64,000 nt of DNA from Reyranella sp. GTDB taxonomy: Bacteria; Pseudomonadota; Alphaproteobacteria; Reyranellales; Reyranellaceae. Position numbers and translations under genes: made by a program. The stretch covers positions 1 through 64,000 of the forward strand of contig JAIEOV010000007.1 of assembly GCA_019750135.1 (NCBI GenBank). Reading direction: 5' to 3'. This document shows, piece after piece, positions 19,140 to 26,833 of this stretch. Numbering within the stretch: position 1 is the stretch's first letter; each line of letters begins with the position of its first letter. The notes beneath the pieces are model-generated. The model worked only from the letters and a program-made list of their open reading frames with translations, was not told the DNA's origin and made no database searches.

Positions 19140-19919
19140 ATGAACGCTCTTCTGGGCCATGTTCTGAAGGATCGGACGGATCGCCAGTATCAAGACTTCG
19201 GTTACAAGGTCCTGCGCGGCGCATTGCCGAGGGACAAGGTCGATGCGATTGCCAGGATCGTGCGTGATGTCGTCGTGCCGCATCAGGGGCCGTTGCTGCG
19301 CAACACGGGCGAGATAGCGCCGCATGACTTCTTTGACGGCACCACACTCATCCGGAACCCTTTGGCCAATGCGCACCTGCCGCTCTCGCCGGCAATGGAG
19401 CCGCTCGAATCGGCGTTGACGGCAGTGGTGACGTCGCCGCAGCTGGCGGAAGCGCTCCGCAAGCTGGATGGTGCCGATCACTACAACATCCATCAGACCC
19501 TGCTCTTTTTCGCGGCGCAGACGACCGAGCTGCATCTCGACAGCTGGGGCCTGGACACCGCGCCCCATGGCTTTGCGCACACGCTTTGGATTCCTCTGCA
19601 GGACATGACGCCCGATTTGGGGCTTCCCGGCGTCATTCCCTGGCCGCGCGGAAAGGTGGTCACGGAAGCGGAGCTCGGACTGTCGGGCAGCGGCTCCGAC
19701 GCGGAGGGTTACGAGCCCTACCATCGTGCGCTCTCGGCGAAGCTTTTGGCCGAGAGCCCGGACGTGAGGACGGCCTTGGTGCGCCGCGGAGACGCCATCG
19801 TCCGGACGTCTCTCACCCCTCACTTCACGTTGCCGGCGCGTGCCTACCCTTGCGAAAACATCAGCCACGACTTCGGCATCGCCGGTGACCTGCCTGCTCC
19901 GGCTGGCCCGTATCGCTGA
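19140..19919 (+). CDS. PhyH-like Fe(II)/2-oxoglutarate dioxygenase family protein
   Basis: 259 aa. The opening YQDFGYKVLRGALPRDKVDA is the usual PhyH start. The core has ELHLDSWGLDTAPHGFAHTL with an H-x-D metal pair, then LWIPLQDMTPDLGLPGVIPW. A distal His falls in RTSLTPHFTLPAR, giving a plausible 2-His-1-carboxylate iron site. Phytanoyl-CoA dioxygenase relatives hydroxylate small metabolites or modified sugars; the substrate is unknown. The start is the ATG at 19140; the open frame could begin at 19059 but that part lacks conserved residues. A methyltransferase gene follows 27 bp later. Confidence 0.7.
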   Translation: MNALLGHVLKDRTDRQYQDFGYKVLRGALPRDKVDAIARIVRDVVVPHQGPLLRNTGEIAPHDFFDGTTLIRNPLANAHLPLSPAMEPLESALTAVVTSPQLAEALRKLDGADHYNIHQTLLFFAAQTTELHLDSWGLDTAPHGFAHTLWIPLQDMTPDLGLPGVIPWPRGKVVTEAELGLSGSGSDAEGYEPYHRALSAKLLAESPDVRTALVRRGDAIVRTSLTPHFTLPARAYPCENISHDFGIAGDLPAPAGPYR

Positions 19920-19946
19920 CCCGCAGGAACGAGAGCCAATCGCGGC

Positions 19947-21050
19947 ATGAACATCATCCGGAAGTTCCTGAAGCGTGAAGCGCCAGGCAACGACTTGTCC
20001 GAGGAGCACCGCATCGATGTGCGGCCGCTTGCGCCCATCCCTGCGCCAAAGGGAGACGTTTCCGACATAGCCGCCGCGATGGCATCGCCCGAGTACGCGG
20101 AGGTGCACGCATACTTCTCGCTTTATCCCGGCCGGTCGTTGATGAGCGACCACTCGCGCGCCGTGCTGTACAGCCTGGTGCGCATGATGCGCCCGCAGCT
20201 CATTGCCGAGATCGGCACCCTCCATGCCGGAACGACCGAGGTCTTTGCCCGCGCGCTGTGGCAGAACGGCAGCGGCGTCGTGCACACGGCTGACCCGTAC
20301 GGCGGCGAGCGATGCCCGGCGATCATCGGGCAATGGCCGGAGGAGCTGCAGCGCCATGCGCAGTATCACGCGAAGAGCTCTATGGATTTCTTCTCGAGGA
20401 TGGTCCTTGAAAGCAAGAGCTTCGACCTGCTGCTGATCGACGGCAACCACGACTACGAGTACGCGATTTTCGACTTGCAGATGGCGGCGCGCCTCGTGCG
20501 CCCCGGCGGCATCGTGGTCATGGACAACGCGGAGCAGTCGGGGCCGTTCAAGGCCGCGCGGCTGTTCCTCGCGGCCCATCCGGCCTGGCGTGAGATCGGC
20601 AGCGCCATGGCGGATTACGATCCGTTCAAGCCCTTCGAACGGGAACGCGCCTCGTTGCCCGGCACGTCGTTCCTGCTTCTGCAAGCGCCCGATCATCTGT
20701 CGATCAGCGACGGCCCTCATTCCTGGGGCCAGGCATGGATCGATACACCACGGTTGAATGGCCTGCGGTTTCATGTCGTCCAACCGTGCAAGGGTGCCCT
20801 GCTGTACCAGATCTATCTCCGCGGTTTTGCCAACGCGAACCGGTGGGTGAAGGAAGAGCGGATCGAAGGCAGCGTTCGGATCGAAACTGCCGGCGAAGCG
20901 TCGATTGATCACGTCCTGGAGCGCGGACTGTCCGTCGTGTCGCCCCCCGAGTTCGACGATCAGCTCTTCACGCTCGAGCTCGACCTTTCATGGCAGGCCG
21001 ATGCCGGTTCCCCGCCGCTCGCCCTGGCCAAATTGCCCGCACCGATCTGA
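19947..21050 (+). CDS. class I SAM-dependent methyltransferase
   Basis: 367 aa. Residues about 75-210 form a Rossmann methyltransferase of the Methyltransf_24 type: LIAEIGTLHAGTTEVFARAL (motif I, with Gly-rich loop), FDLLLIDGNHDYEYAIFDLQ (post-motif III with the D-G-x-H-x-Y signature) and LVRPGGIVVMDNAEQSG. This subgroup often acts on cell-surface sugars or natural products. The C-terminal 150 residues have no recognised domain. It is in an apparent operon with the PhyH-like gene, and the pair is convergent with the prophage lysis genes. Confidence 0.8.
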   Translation: MNIIRKFLKREAPGNDLSEEHRIDVRPLAPIPAPKGDVSDIAAAMASPEYAEVHAYFSLYPGRSLMSDHSRAVLYSLVRMMRPQLIAEIGTLHAGTTEVFARALWQNGSGVVHTADPYGGERCPAIIGQWPEELQRHAQYHAKSSMDFFSRMVLESKSFDLLLIDGNHDYEYAIFDLQMAARLVRPGGIVVMDNAEQSGPFKAARLFLAAHPAWREIGSAMADYDPFKPFERERASLPGTSFLLLQAPDHLSISDGPHSWGQAWIDTPRLNGLRFHVVQPCKGALLYQIYLRGFANANRWVKEERIEGSVRIETAGEASIDHVLERGLSVVSPPEFDDQLFTLELDLSWQADAGSPPLALAKLPAPI

Positions 21051-21087
21051 GCCTCCAACGCAACGGCACCCCTGCGACAGCCCATGA

Positions 21088-21103
21088 CGATCCTCGAGGA
21101 TCG
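21088..21103. terminator. 16-bp perfect palindrome between convergent genes
   Basis: CGATCCTCGAGGATCG is a perfect palindrome in the 100 bp separating the methyltransferase stop (21050) from the last prophage gene (21155, opposite strand). The position suits a bidirectional terminator or boundary hairpin, but no U-run follows, so this is tentative. Confidence 0.3.
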
Positions 21104-21154
21104 CCGGGTGGTGCTCGATCAACTCACGACAGGACAGCATGGGCCGACAGTGGG

Positions 21155-21382
21155 TCATCGGCCTTCGCCCCTGCAAGCGCGCGCCTGGTCGCGCAGGCGG
21201 CCATAGTCCGGCATCATCACGCCACGCACCAGGCCATCGCGTGGCAGCGCCGACAGCTCGTCGGCTGCTTTCCGTTGTTGCTCGGTCGAATACTCGACCT
21301 CGCGCGGGCAAGCGCTAGAAACTGCCGTCGCGCAGCCGGCGGTCGACATCGTCAGAAGTGCGAGGGCCATGAGCGTCCGCAT
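21155..21382 (-). CDS. Rz1-like outer-membrane spanin lipoprotein
   Basis: 75 aa. The signal peptide LMALALLTMSTAGC is a good lipobox (TAGC). The mature part is short, with Cys residues and DYGRLRDQARACR at the end, as in many Rz1/o-spanin proteins of proteobacterial phages. It overlaps the 3' end of the membrane-anchored Rz-like gene (21315-21533) in another frame, the classic overlapped spanin pair. Function: with Rz, fuses inner and outer membranes at the last step of lysis. The start at MRTLMA is chosen because it begins the signal peptide. Confidence 0.75.
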   Translation of the reverse strand: MRTLMALALLTMSTAGCATAVSSACPREVEYSTEQQRKAADELSALPRDGLVRGVMMPDYGRLRDQARACRGEGR

Positions 21383-21533
21383 CGGTGATGCTCCGTTGGG
21401 TTTCGTTGGTGGTCTTGAGTTGATCGACACGCGCGACGTTGCCGCCGCTCGATCGACCTTCGAGGTAGATGGCGCCGGCGCCGACCAGAACCAGCACGAC
21501 GGCGCCGACGATCAGCCAGAGGCGCGGGGTCAT
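21315..21533 (-). CDS. Rz-like inner-membrane spanin
   Basis: 72 aa. An N-terminal signal-anchor (LWLIVGAVVLVLVGAGAIYL) is followed by a short periplasmic polar segment with VDQLKTTNETQ. It begins with an ATG overlapping the endolysin stop (4 bp) and overlaps the Rz1-like gene at its 3' end. Topology, size and position make it the i-spanin of the lysis cassette, although it is shorter than lambda Rz (about 150 aa). Confidence 0.65.
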   Translation of the reverse strand: MTPRLWLIVGAVVLVLVGAGAIYLEGRSSGGNVARVDQLKTTNETQRSITDADAHGPRTSDDVDRRLRDGSF

Positions 21534-22291
21534 GTGCTCAACACCTCGCCGCGCCGGCGCTTCTGGATGTAGCGCCAGAGCATGTAGCCGACGGCCGCCA
21601 GGGCGATGACGGACACGGCAAGGCCGCCGAGCTTCAGAAGGCCGTGCACGCTGGTCGTGGCCTGCGTGATGCTGGTGACGGTCGTGGTGATCTGGTTGGC
21701 CTGGTCGGCGACACTCGCTGCCGCCGTGGCCACGCCCACGCCACCGGCGATGACGGTCTTGCTCGAGGCAGCCGTCGGCGGTGGCGCCACGGCCTGGGGC
21801 ATCGGATGCCGAGATGCAGCCGCCGATTCGGCGAGCTGGTCGGGCGTCAGGTAAAACGCTGTCTCGGCAGCCCGGCGACGCGTCAGGCCAGGCACTTCCT
21901 GCAGGCGGCCATTCACCATGGCCTTGTTCCACATGCCGAAGGCGCGGGCGGCTCCCTGCCGATCGCCCTGGCGATGCAGGCGCAGGACGGTCGAGCCCTT
22001 GAAGCCCGCGATGCCGACATTGAAGGCGAGCGACACCATGGCGTCGAATTCGTGCTGGCTCGCCTCGCCGTCCCCGATCGCGTCGGCGACGGCGTTGCCG
22101 TAGCTCACCAGGTCAGCGGCCAACATCCTGTCGGCGCGGGCCTTGGTGACCTTGTCGCCGGCCTGCACACCTTCGGTGTGGCCGTAGCCGATCGTCCATT
22201 TCCCGGCCGGGCAGAGATAGGCTGTCAGCGACAACCCCTCGAACTGCTGGATGAGGGCGCGGCCCTCGGCGCTGACTTCACGTGGCATCAT
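21530..22291 (-). CDS. GH24 lysozyme-type endolysin with C-terminal membrane segments
   Basis: 253 aa. Residues about 8-145 are a phage lysozyme (RrrD/R21 type): catalytic Glu in QQFEGLSLTAYLCPAGKWTI, then YGHT with the Thr. The usual catalytic Asp is Cys, as in the P1 Lyz group. The tail half is unusual: an Ala/Pro linker, a weak hydrophobic stretch (KTVIAGGVGVATAAASVA) and a clear TM helix LLKLGGLAVSVIALAAVGYM followed by a basic end. A C-terminal anchor or holin-like segment fused to an endolysin is implied. The spanin genes follow with overlapping frames. Confidence 0.88.
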   Translation of the reverse strand: MMPREVSAEGRALIQQFEGLSLTAYLCPAGKWTIGYGHTEGVQAGDKVTKARADRMLAADLVSYGNAVADAIGDGEASQHEFDAMVSLAFNVGIAGFKGSTVLRLHRQGDRQGAARAFGMWNKAMVNGRLQEVPGLTRRRAAETAFYLTPDQLAESAAASRHPMPQAVAPPPTAASSKTVIAGGVGVATAAASVADQANQITTTVTSITQATTSVHGLLKLGGLAVSVIALAAVGYMLWRYIQKRRRGEVLST

Positions 22292-22494
22292 CTGGCTCCT
22301 GTCGGGGGCGATTGCTCATGGGCTACTGCTTGGACTCCTTCCAGGCGCTCGCGCTGCTTCGGCGTCAGCACGGCCTCGAGCTCGGCGATGCGCGCGTCCT
22401 TCGCCTCGCCCTGCGCGATCAACTCGGCGATGGTCAGCGCATCCTGGCCGATGCGCTGGCCAAGGAATTGAGCGCCTTTGTTCTGTGCGCTCAT
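22288..22494 (-). CDS. small phage protein, unknown
   Basis: 68 aa, mostly helical, with a Gln/Glu/Ala-rich coiled-coil-like centre (LTIAELIAQGEAKDARIAEL). It overlaps the endolysin start by 4 bp (ATGA), so it is translationally coupled and genuinely expressed if the lysozyme is. No membrane segment, so it is not a holin. No family recognised. Confidence 0.6.
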   Translation of the reverse strand: MSAQNKGAQFLGQRIGQDALTIAELIAQGEAKDARIAELEAVLTPKQRERLEGVQAVAHEQSPPTGAR

Positions 22495-22496
22495 GT

Positions 22497-22679
22497 TCAG
22501 GTCCCGTACTGCAGCGCGTAGCGGGCGGCGGCGCGGTCCATCACGAACTGGACGTACTCCTCGTCCGTCGCGAACGGCCCGGGAGCGTCTGTCGGAATGG
22601 CGTTGTTATAGGCCTCGCGTGCGGCACTGATGCCAGCGAGCCTCGACGCATCGGTGATGGTGACGCTGAAGACAGCCAT
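22497..22679 (-). CDS. small phage protein, unknown
   Basis: 60 aa (MAVFSVTITDASRLAGISAA..., then YVQFVMDRAAARYALQYGT). A GGAG-containing ribosome-binding site (AAGGAGCACCACA) stands before the ATG, and the gene ends 2 bp before the next one starts. The sequence pattern (DASRLAGISAAREAYN) is frequent in small proteins near phage tail-fibre genes; function unknown. Confidence 0.65.
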   Translation of the reverse strand: MAVFSVTITDASRLAGISAAREAYNNAIPTDAPGPFATDEEYVQFVMDRAAARYALQYGT

Positions 22680-22690
22680 TGTGGTGCTCC

Positions 22691-23629
22691 TTACACTTCG
22701 GTGGCGAGGACGATCGGCGAGCCGCTTTGGAAAATGACGACGAGCTGCGTCTTGCCGCTGCCGTTGTCGCGGAGGTAGAGGCGGCCCTGGTTGGTGCCGG
22801 CGGTGCCCGGGTCGGTGCGCTCGGTCATCGTGAAGACGTTGCCGCCGATGGTGATCGCGCCGCAAAGCAGGTCGCCGTTGCGCTGGATGCTGAAGTCGTC
22901 AGCGCCCGCCCCGCGTCGCCCGCGAATGTAGTAGTGCGGGCCGGCGCCGATCGCCGTCTCGGTCGGGTTGATGTCGAGGATGGTGTAGGTCCCCGACGCC
23001 TGGTTGATCGATGGCGCGAGGCGCGTGTGCAGGAGCGTCGTGCTGGTCAGGCCGTTGCCGTAGACGCCGAATTGAGCTTGAGAGGAGGTGCCGTCCCGGC
23101 GTACGGAGACAGGAGCATTCGGCCCATTACCTGGCGTGTAGATGCCCTCCAGGCCGATGACTGTGCCGCCCGCCTGCACATGCAACGCACGTTGCGTGCC
23201 CGTACCGGCGACCTGCTGGCTGTCGATGGTGAAGACGTTCGACTGCCAGAAAATTCCACCGCGCTCGTAGTTCGATGCGTCGGTAAACGTGTTGTAGATG
23301 CGAAACGCCTGGGCGTTCACCCCATTTCGCTGAGCCAACGTTCCGGCCGCGTCCCTGAATATCGCGGTGTCGAAGCTCGTGACACCACTGCCGGACCATC
23401 CATAGGATCCCTGATTGATGACGCTGTTCGCTGCGAAGTTCAGGCGATCTTGGCCACCCACGACATACGCCGTCTGGCCGGAGCCGAGCCGTCGAAAGCC
23501 GGTGCTCGGCTCCGCCGCAAAGGCCGCGCCTGGTGCATTGGTCGTGCCATCCGGCCATACGGCAGGATTTGCGGCGAGCGCGGCGAGGATGGTCGCCGAG
23601 CTGACCGGCGTGGCACCGAATTTGATCAT
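22691..23629 (-). CDS. phage tail-fibre/structural protein, unknown
   Basis: 312 aa. Rich in Gly, Thr, Asn and Ser with repetitive beta-strand-like segments (GIFWQSNVFTIDSQQVAGTG, and IQRNGDLLCGAITIGGN), as in tail spike or fibre shafts and receptor-binding proteins. It ends with a compact GRLYLRDNGSGKTQLVVIFQ block, which is often seen in phage fibre C-termini. It lies in the late operon between a small adaptor-like gene and the lysis cassette. Confidence 0.6.
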   Translation of the reverse strand: MIKFGATPVSSATILAALAANPAVWPDGTTNAPGAAFAAEPSTGFRRLGSGQTAYVVGGQDRLNFAANSVINQGSYGWSGSGVTSFDTAIFRDAAGTLAQRNGVNAQAFRIYNTFTDASNYERGGIFWQSNVFTIDSQQVAGTGTQRALHVQAGGTVIGLEGIYTPGNGPNAPVSVRRDGTSSQAQFGVYGNGLTSTTLLHTRLAPSINQASGTYTILDINPTETAIGAGPHYYIRGRRGAGADDFSIQRNGDLLCGAITIGGNVFTMTERTDPGTAGTNQGRLYLRDNGSGKTQLVVIFQSGSPIVLATEV

Positions 23630-23639
23630 TTTCGTCTCC

Positions 23640-23933
23640 CTAACCGAAGTAGAGGACTTTGACGGTCGCGCTCGCCGCGTCTTCGATCAGGCGGACGTTC
23701 GCCAGATCCTCGCGGGTCGTGACCGTCAGGTCCTGGCCCGCGTAAAGCAGCGGATCGGCCGACGTGGGCGTGGTGCCGCCGAAGGCGATCCGGACTGCCT
23801 GCGTCTCCGGGATCAGCACGGCAGCGCGCGCGTTGCTCGGCAGCGTGAGGCTCTTCACCGTCGACAGCGACGTGATCTGCTCGGTGCCGACATAGCGATC
23901 GTTGCCGAGGGTGGTGGGTGTGTTGCCGGGCAC
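23640..23933 (-). CDS. small phage structural protein, unknown
   Basis: 97 aa, predicted mostly beta (TEQITSLSTVKSLTLPSNAR, VRIAFGGTTPTSADPLLYAG). Similar small beta-proteins accompany tail-fibre genes and may decorate the particle or assist fibre folding. Separated from the collar-domain gene by 14 bp and from the fibre-like gene by 10 bp. Confidence 0.6.
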   Translation of the reverse strand: MPGNTPTTLGNDRYVGTEQITSLSTVKSLTLPSNARAAVLIPETQAVRIAFGGTTPTSADPLLYAGQDLTVTTREDLANVRLIEDAASATVKVLYFG

Positions 23934-23947
23934 GAGGTTGCTCCCTG

Positions 23948-24892
23948 TCAGAGGCGAATCAGGTAGTTGAGGATGCGGGTTGGCTGCACGATGTTCGCGG
24001 AGCCCGTCAGCGTGTTGCCGCCGTTCGCCGTGATTGGATTTGTTGTGATGCTGCCGGCGACCTGGTCACCAAAGGCCGCTACGGTGGCATTCGGACCACC
24101 CTGGACATTCTGGCTGACCGACGTAACGTTGCCCGTGAACGTGCCGCCGACGGATCCACCGCTCACAGTCACGTTGCCGCTTACAGATGCGGCGCCCGTT
24201 TGCGCGCCAAGTGCGGTGCCGAGCGTGCTGCCGCCCGTCAGGTTGCCCGCGTCGGAGCCGCCCATATCGGTCTTGCCCGCCGCCACTCGACCGCGCAGAT
24301 CGGGTAGCCGAAAGTCGGCCCCTGACTCGCCCCCGGTGTTGAAGGCCGTGCCGATCGCAGCGAAGAGGCCGGCATACGCGGTACGGCTCAAGACCTGGCC
24401 ATAACAGAGCAGGGTGCCAGACGGCGGCGTGCCGCCAGCATAGGGCGCGAGCTCGCCCGTGCGGTTGTCGAAATGCAGGAGCCGGTAAGCGCCGCTGGTG
24501 CTGTGGTAGGCGACGCGGAAGTTCTGATCGATGCCCCATAGACCGGCCGGCACCACGCGCCACGCGCCCGCCGAGTAGTAGTGCAGCGGCAGCGCCGTCA
24601 GCCCATTGACCGAAAGCGTTGGTGCATTGCCCGGGGCAACGTTGAACTGCACCAGATGCGTCATGCCGTCGACCAGCGCGCCGGGCGCGACAGTGTAGGT
24701 CAGCGCGTAGGCCGTGCCCGGCCCTGTCGTAACCTTGGGGATCGACCAGCTCCACCAGCGCTTCACCGCGCCTTGGTGGGCCCGCAGGACATCGTTCACG
24801 CCGGACGGCGGCATGGCCTCAGGGGCGCCATCCGGGGCTACCGCGGTATTGGAGTTGTCAGCCTCGTTCCAGGCTGGGTTCCCAATGTCCAT
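23948..24892 (-). CDS. phage tail-collar domain protein
   Basis: 314 aa. The C-terminal half holds a Phage_Tail_Collar domain: LAPYAGGTPPSGTLLCYGQV LSRTAYAGLFAAIGTAF then DFRLPDLRGRVAAGKTDMGG, followed by a Gly/Ser/Thr/Asn-rich tail and ILNYLIRL. The N-terminal part (MDIGNPAWNEADNSNTAVAP) looks like a virion-attachment segment. The start at 24892 is chosen because the frame upstream overlaps the preceding genes. It shares the collar domain with the gene at 26071-26694, so two related fibre components are encoded. Confidence 0.85.
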   Translation of the reverse strand: MDIGNPAWNEADNSNTAVAPDGAPEAMPPSGVNDVLRAHQGAVKRWWSWSIPKVTTGPGTAYALTYTVAPGALVDGMTHLVQFNVAPGNAPTLSVNGLTALPLHYYSAGAWRVVPAGLWGIDQNFRVAYHSTSGAYRLLHFDNRTGELAPYAGGTPPSGTLLCYGQVLSRTAYAGLFAAIGTAFNTGGESGADFRLPDLRGRVAAGKTDMGGSDAGNLTGGSTLGTALGAQTGAASVSGNVTVSGGSVGGTFTGNVTSVSQNVQGGPNATVAAFGDQVAGSITTNPITANGGNTLTGSANIVQPTRILNYLIRL

Positions 24893-24894
24893 GG

Positions 24895-25005
24895 CTAGGC
24901 TCCCTGCCGAACGCAGCCGATTTGCGGCGAGCGCTCCAACCCTGCGGCCGCAATCGGCGCCAGCAGCTCTTGTGTCATTCGGGTGGGGATGTTGAAGCCG
25001 GCCAT
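24895..25005 (-). CDS. 36-aa coupled phage mini-gene
   Basis: The ATG at 25005 overlaps the stop of the S74 protein gene (TAATG), and the TAG stop lies 2 bp before the ATG of the collar protein. The peptide reads MAGFNIPTRMTQELLAPIAA then AGLERSPQIGCVRQGA. The tight stop-start junctions on both sides argue for real translation. Function unknown. Confidence 0.5.
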   Translation of the reverse strand: MAGFNIPTRMTQELLAPIAAAGLERSPQIGCVRQGA

Positions 25006-26060
25006 TACAGCAGCCCTCCCCGCGGCATCGCGCGCCTGTAGTCGACCATCTTGAAACCGGACGGATGTTCGGCGACGGCGTCGGGCCGCATCCGCTCGAC
25101 TTCTTGCGCCATCGGCCCGATGCGCGGGTCTCTGTCGCCCTTGTACGTGTAGAGGTAGAGCGGCAGCCCTTCGTCGGTCTGGCCGACGCGGGCGTGCACG
25201 TCCTTGGCGCGCACATCGCTGATGCCGAGCAAGGGCAGCGCCTGCATGGCAAGGCCGGCGCCAGACATGGCCGGCCCAAGCCAGCTGCCGCCACCCCCGC
25301 CGCCCGAGCCCCAGCCCATCGTCGTGCCGCTGCCGATCGTCTGGCCGCCCGGGAACATGCCGAGGCTGCGCTGTGCCATGCCTGTCAGGAAATCGGGCTG
25401 CGTGTAGAAGTTCGCGCGAGCGACGTCGAGGCGGTTCTGGTTGTTGGCCGTGTCCGCTGCGCCGACGCCCTGGAGCATGCCGAGCCAGCCCTGCGCCTGG
25501 CCGGCCTTCTGCTGCAGGACGCCGGGGAGCGCCGTTGCCGCCAGGGACTGCAGACCGCGCTCCATGCCGTACACGTCGCCGGCGGTCTTCGCCGCCGCGT
25601 CTGACTGCGTTTGGGCAAGGCCATGCTCGAACTGATTTTGGAGGTTCGCCCATTGCAGGCCAGCGCCGGGTCGGCCGGCGCTGCCGAACGTGGCCTGCAG
25701 GCCCGGAGCGACGATGTCGCGGAACTGCTCGGCCTGCGGTCGGAACATGGCGTCGAGCTTGCGCGCCATGATGTCGTCGCTCTTGCCGTAGTAGGCCCCG
25801 CTCGCCGCGTCGTTGAGATAGCTGAGCGCCGGGTTATAGGCGGCGTCGAGGCCGTTGAGGCTGTTGGTACCCCAACCCCACATGGCGTCGCGCGCTGAGT
25901 TCTGCGCCGCCGAGGGATCGGCGACCTGGTACTGCGGCGCCGTCGGAGTGGCATTGTACCAGTTGCGCAGCTGGTCGAGGTACCCCAGCAGGTCACCCTG
26001 GATGTACGGATGCGGCTCGGACTTGCTCTGGCTGCTGGTGCTCTGCTGCTGGAATGGCAT
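25005..26060 (-). CDS. phage virion protein with C-terminal S74 (intramolecular chaperone) peptidase-like domain
   Basis: 351 aa. The N-terminal 230 residues are helical and Gln/Ala/Asn-rich (QNSARDAMWGWGTNSLNGLD; QAQGWLGMLQGVGAADTANN), resembling internal virion/ejection proteins. A Gly-rich hinge (GWGSGGGGGGSW) leads to a C-terminal ISDVRAKDVHARVGQTDEGL then LYLYTYKGDRDPRIGPMAQE VERMRPDAV. This matches the Ser-Lys-dyad S74 intramolecular chaperone (S-D-x-R-x-K). In known cases the S74 domain assists trimer folding and is cleaved off. Confidence 0.75.
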   Translation of the reverse strand: MPFQQQSTSSQSKSEPHPYIQGDLLGYLDQLRNWYNATPTAPQYQVADPSAAQNSARDAMWGWGTNSLNGLDAAYNPALSYLNDAASGAYYGKSDDIMARKLDAMFRPQAEQFRDIVAPGLQATFGSAGRPGAGLQWANLQNQFEHGLAQTQSDAAAKTAGDVYGMERGLQSLAATALPGVLQQKAGQAQGWLGMLQGVGAADTANNQNRLDVARANFYTQPDFLTGMAQRSLGMFPGGQTIGSGTTMGWGSGGGGGGSWLGPAMSGAGLAMQALPLLGISDVRAKDVHARVGQTDEGLPLYLYTYKGDRDPRIGPMAQEVERMRPDAVAEHPSGFKMVDYRRAMPRGGLL

Positions 26061-26070
26061 CGGATCCCTC

Positions 26071-26694
26071 CTACGTCGCGATCAGATAGTTGAGGATGAG
26101 CGTCGGCTGCGTGTTGTTGTGCGCGCCGCCGCCCCCGGCGCTCTGAACGCTGATGCCGGTGGTGGAGCCGTTGCCGGCAGCGACATTGAGATTGTTGCCG
26201 TCGCCCCACGAGGCTCGTCCGGTGAAGATGCTGGTGGGGTTGCCCGCCGGCGTCGTGTGCCCATGGCCGGGGTCGGTGACGCCGTGGCTGTGCGACGGCA
26301 TCTCGCCGGCAGCGAGCGTATGGATGGCAGCGCCACCGGCGCCGCCCAACGTCGTGCGGTTGGCGACGCCACCGCTGAGGCGGCCGGCGTCGCTGCCGCC
26401 CATGTCGTCCTTGCCGGCAGCAACGCGGCCGCGGAGATCGGGCAGGTTGAACGTCGTCGAACCGTCGCCCACGCCGTAGGCCGTCCCGATCGCAGCAAAG
26501 AGATCGGCGTAGGTCGTGCGCGAGACTGCCTGGCCGGCGCAGAGCAACCAACCATCGGGCGCCGCGGCGCCGGCATAGGGCATGATGCAGCCCGCCGGCA
26601 CGCCCAGCAGCATGTTGTAGTCGCGGATCAGCACGTTCACCCGCTCGGTGATCGAGCGCGTGTCGGCGGTGATGGGCAGAGCGGGCAGGCTCAT
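26071..26694 (-). CDS. phage tail-collar (microcystin-dependent-like) fibre protein
   Basis: 207 aa. Opens MSLPALPITADTRSITERVN, then the collar motif GCIMPYAGAAAPDGWLLCAG and TYADLFAAIGTAYGVGDGST, then FNLPDLRGRVAAGKDDMGGS and the Gly/His-rich THSHGVTDPGHGHTT-like stretch, ending LILNYLIAT. A very strong ribosome-binding site (GGAAGGAGCGAAGGAGG) abuts the ATG and is part of a repeated cassette (see repeats). It is paralogous to the C-terminal half of the protein at 23948-24892. Confidence 0.88.
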   Translation of the reverse strand: MSLPALPITADTRSITERVNVLIRDYNMLLGVPAGCIMPYAGAAAPDGWLLCAGQAVSRTTYADLFAAIGTAYGVGDGSTTFNLPDLRGRVAAGKDDMGGSDAGRLSGGVANRTTLGGAGGAAIHTLAAGEMPSHSHGVTDPGHGHTTPAGNPTSIFTGRASWGDGNNLNVAAGNGSTTGISVQSAGGGGAHNNTQPTLILNYLIAT

Positions 26695-26710
26695 CCTCCT
26701 TCGCTCCTTC

Positions 26711-26735
26711 CGCCTTCGCCGAGGCTTCGGCGGAC
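26711..26735. repeat. hairpin/Shine-Dalgarno repeat, copy 1
   Basis: The core hairpin CGCCGAAGCCTCGGCG (minus strand; 6-bp stem, 4-nt loop, 26717-26732) is followed by GGCGGAAGGAGCGAAGGAGG running into the ATG of the collar gene at 26694. The same cassette occurs at 29379-29403 before another gene, and the hairpin alone at 26792-26816. Confidence 0.7.
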
Positions 26736-26791
26736 GAGGCGGAGCTTCGGAGGACTAGTCGTCCCAAGCAGGGCTCGAGCTGCGTAGCCTC

Positions 26792-26816
26792 CGCCTTCGC
26801 CGAGGCTTCGGCGGAC
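26792..26816. repeat. hairpin repeat, copy 2
   Basis: Identical 16-bp hairpin core (26798-26813) 80 bp upstream of copy 1, between the nozzle-like gene stop and the collar gene. The two copies are direct repeats. Confidence 0.7.
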
Positions 26817-26833
26817 AGGTTGGCGAAGCCGCT

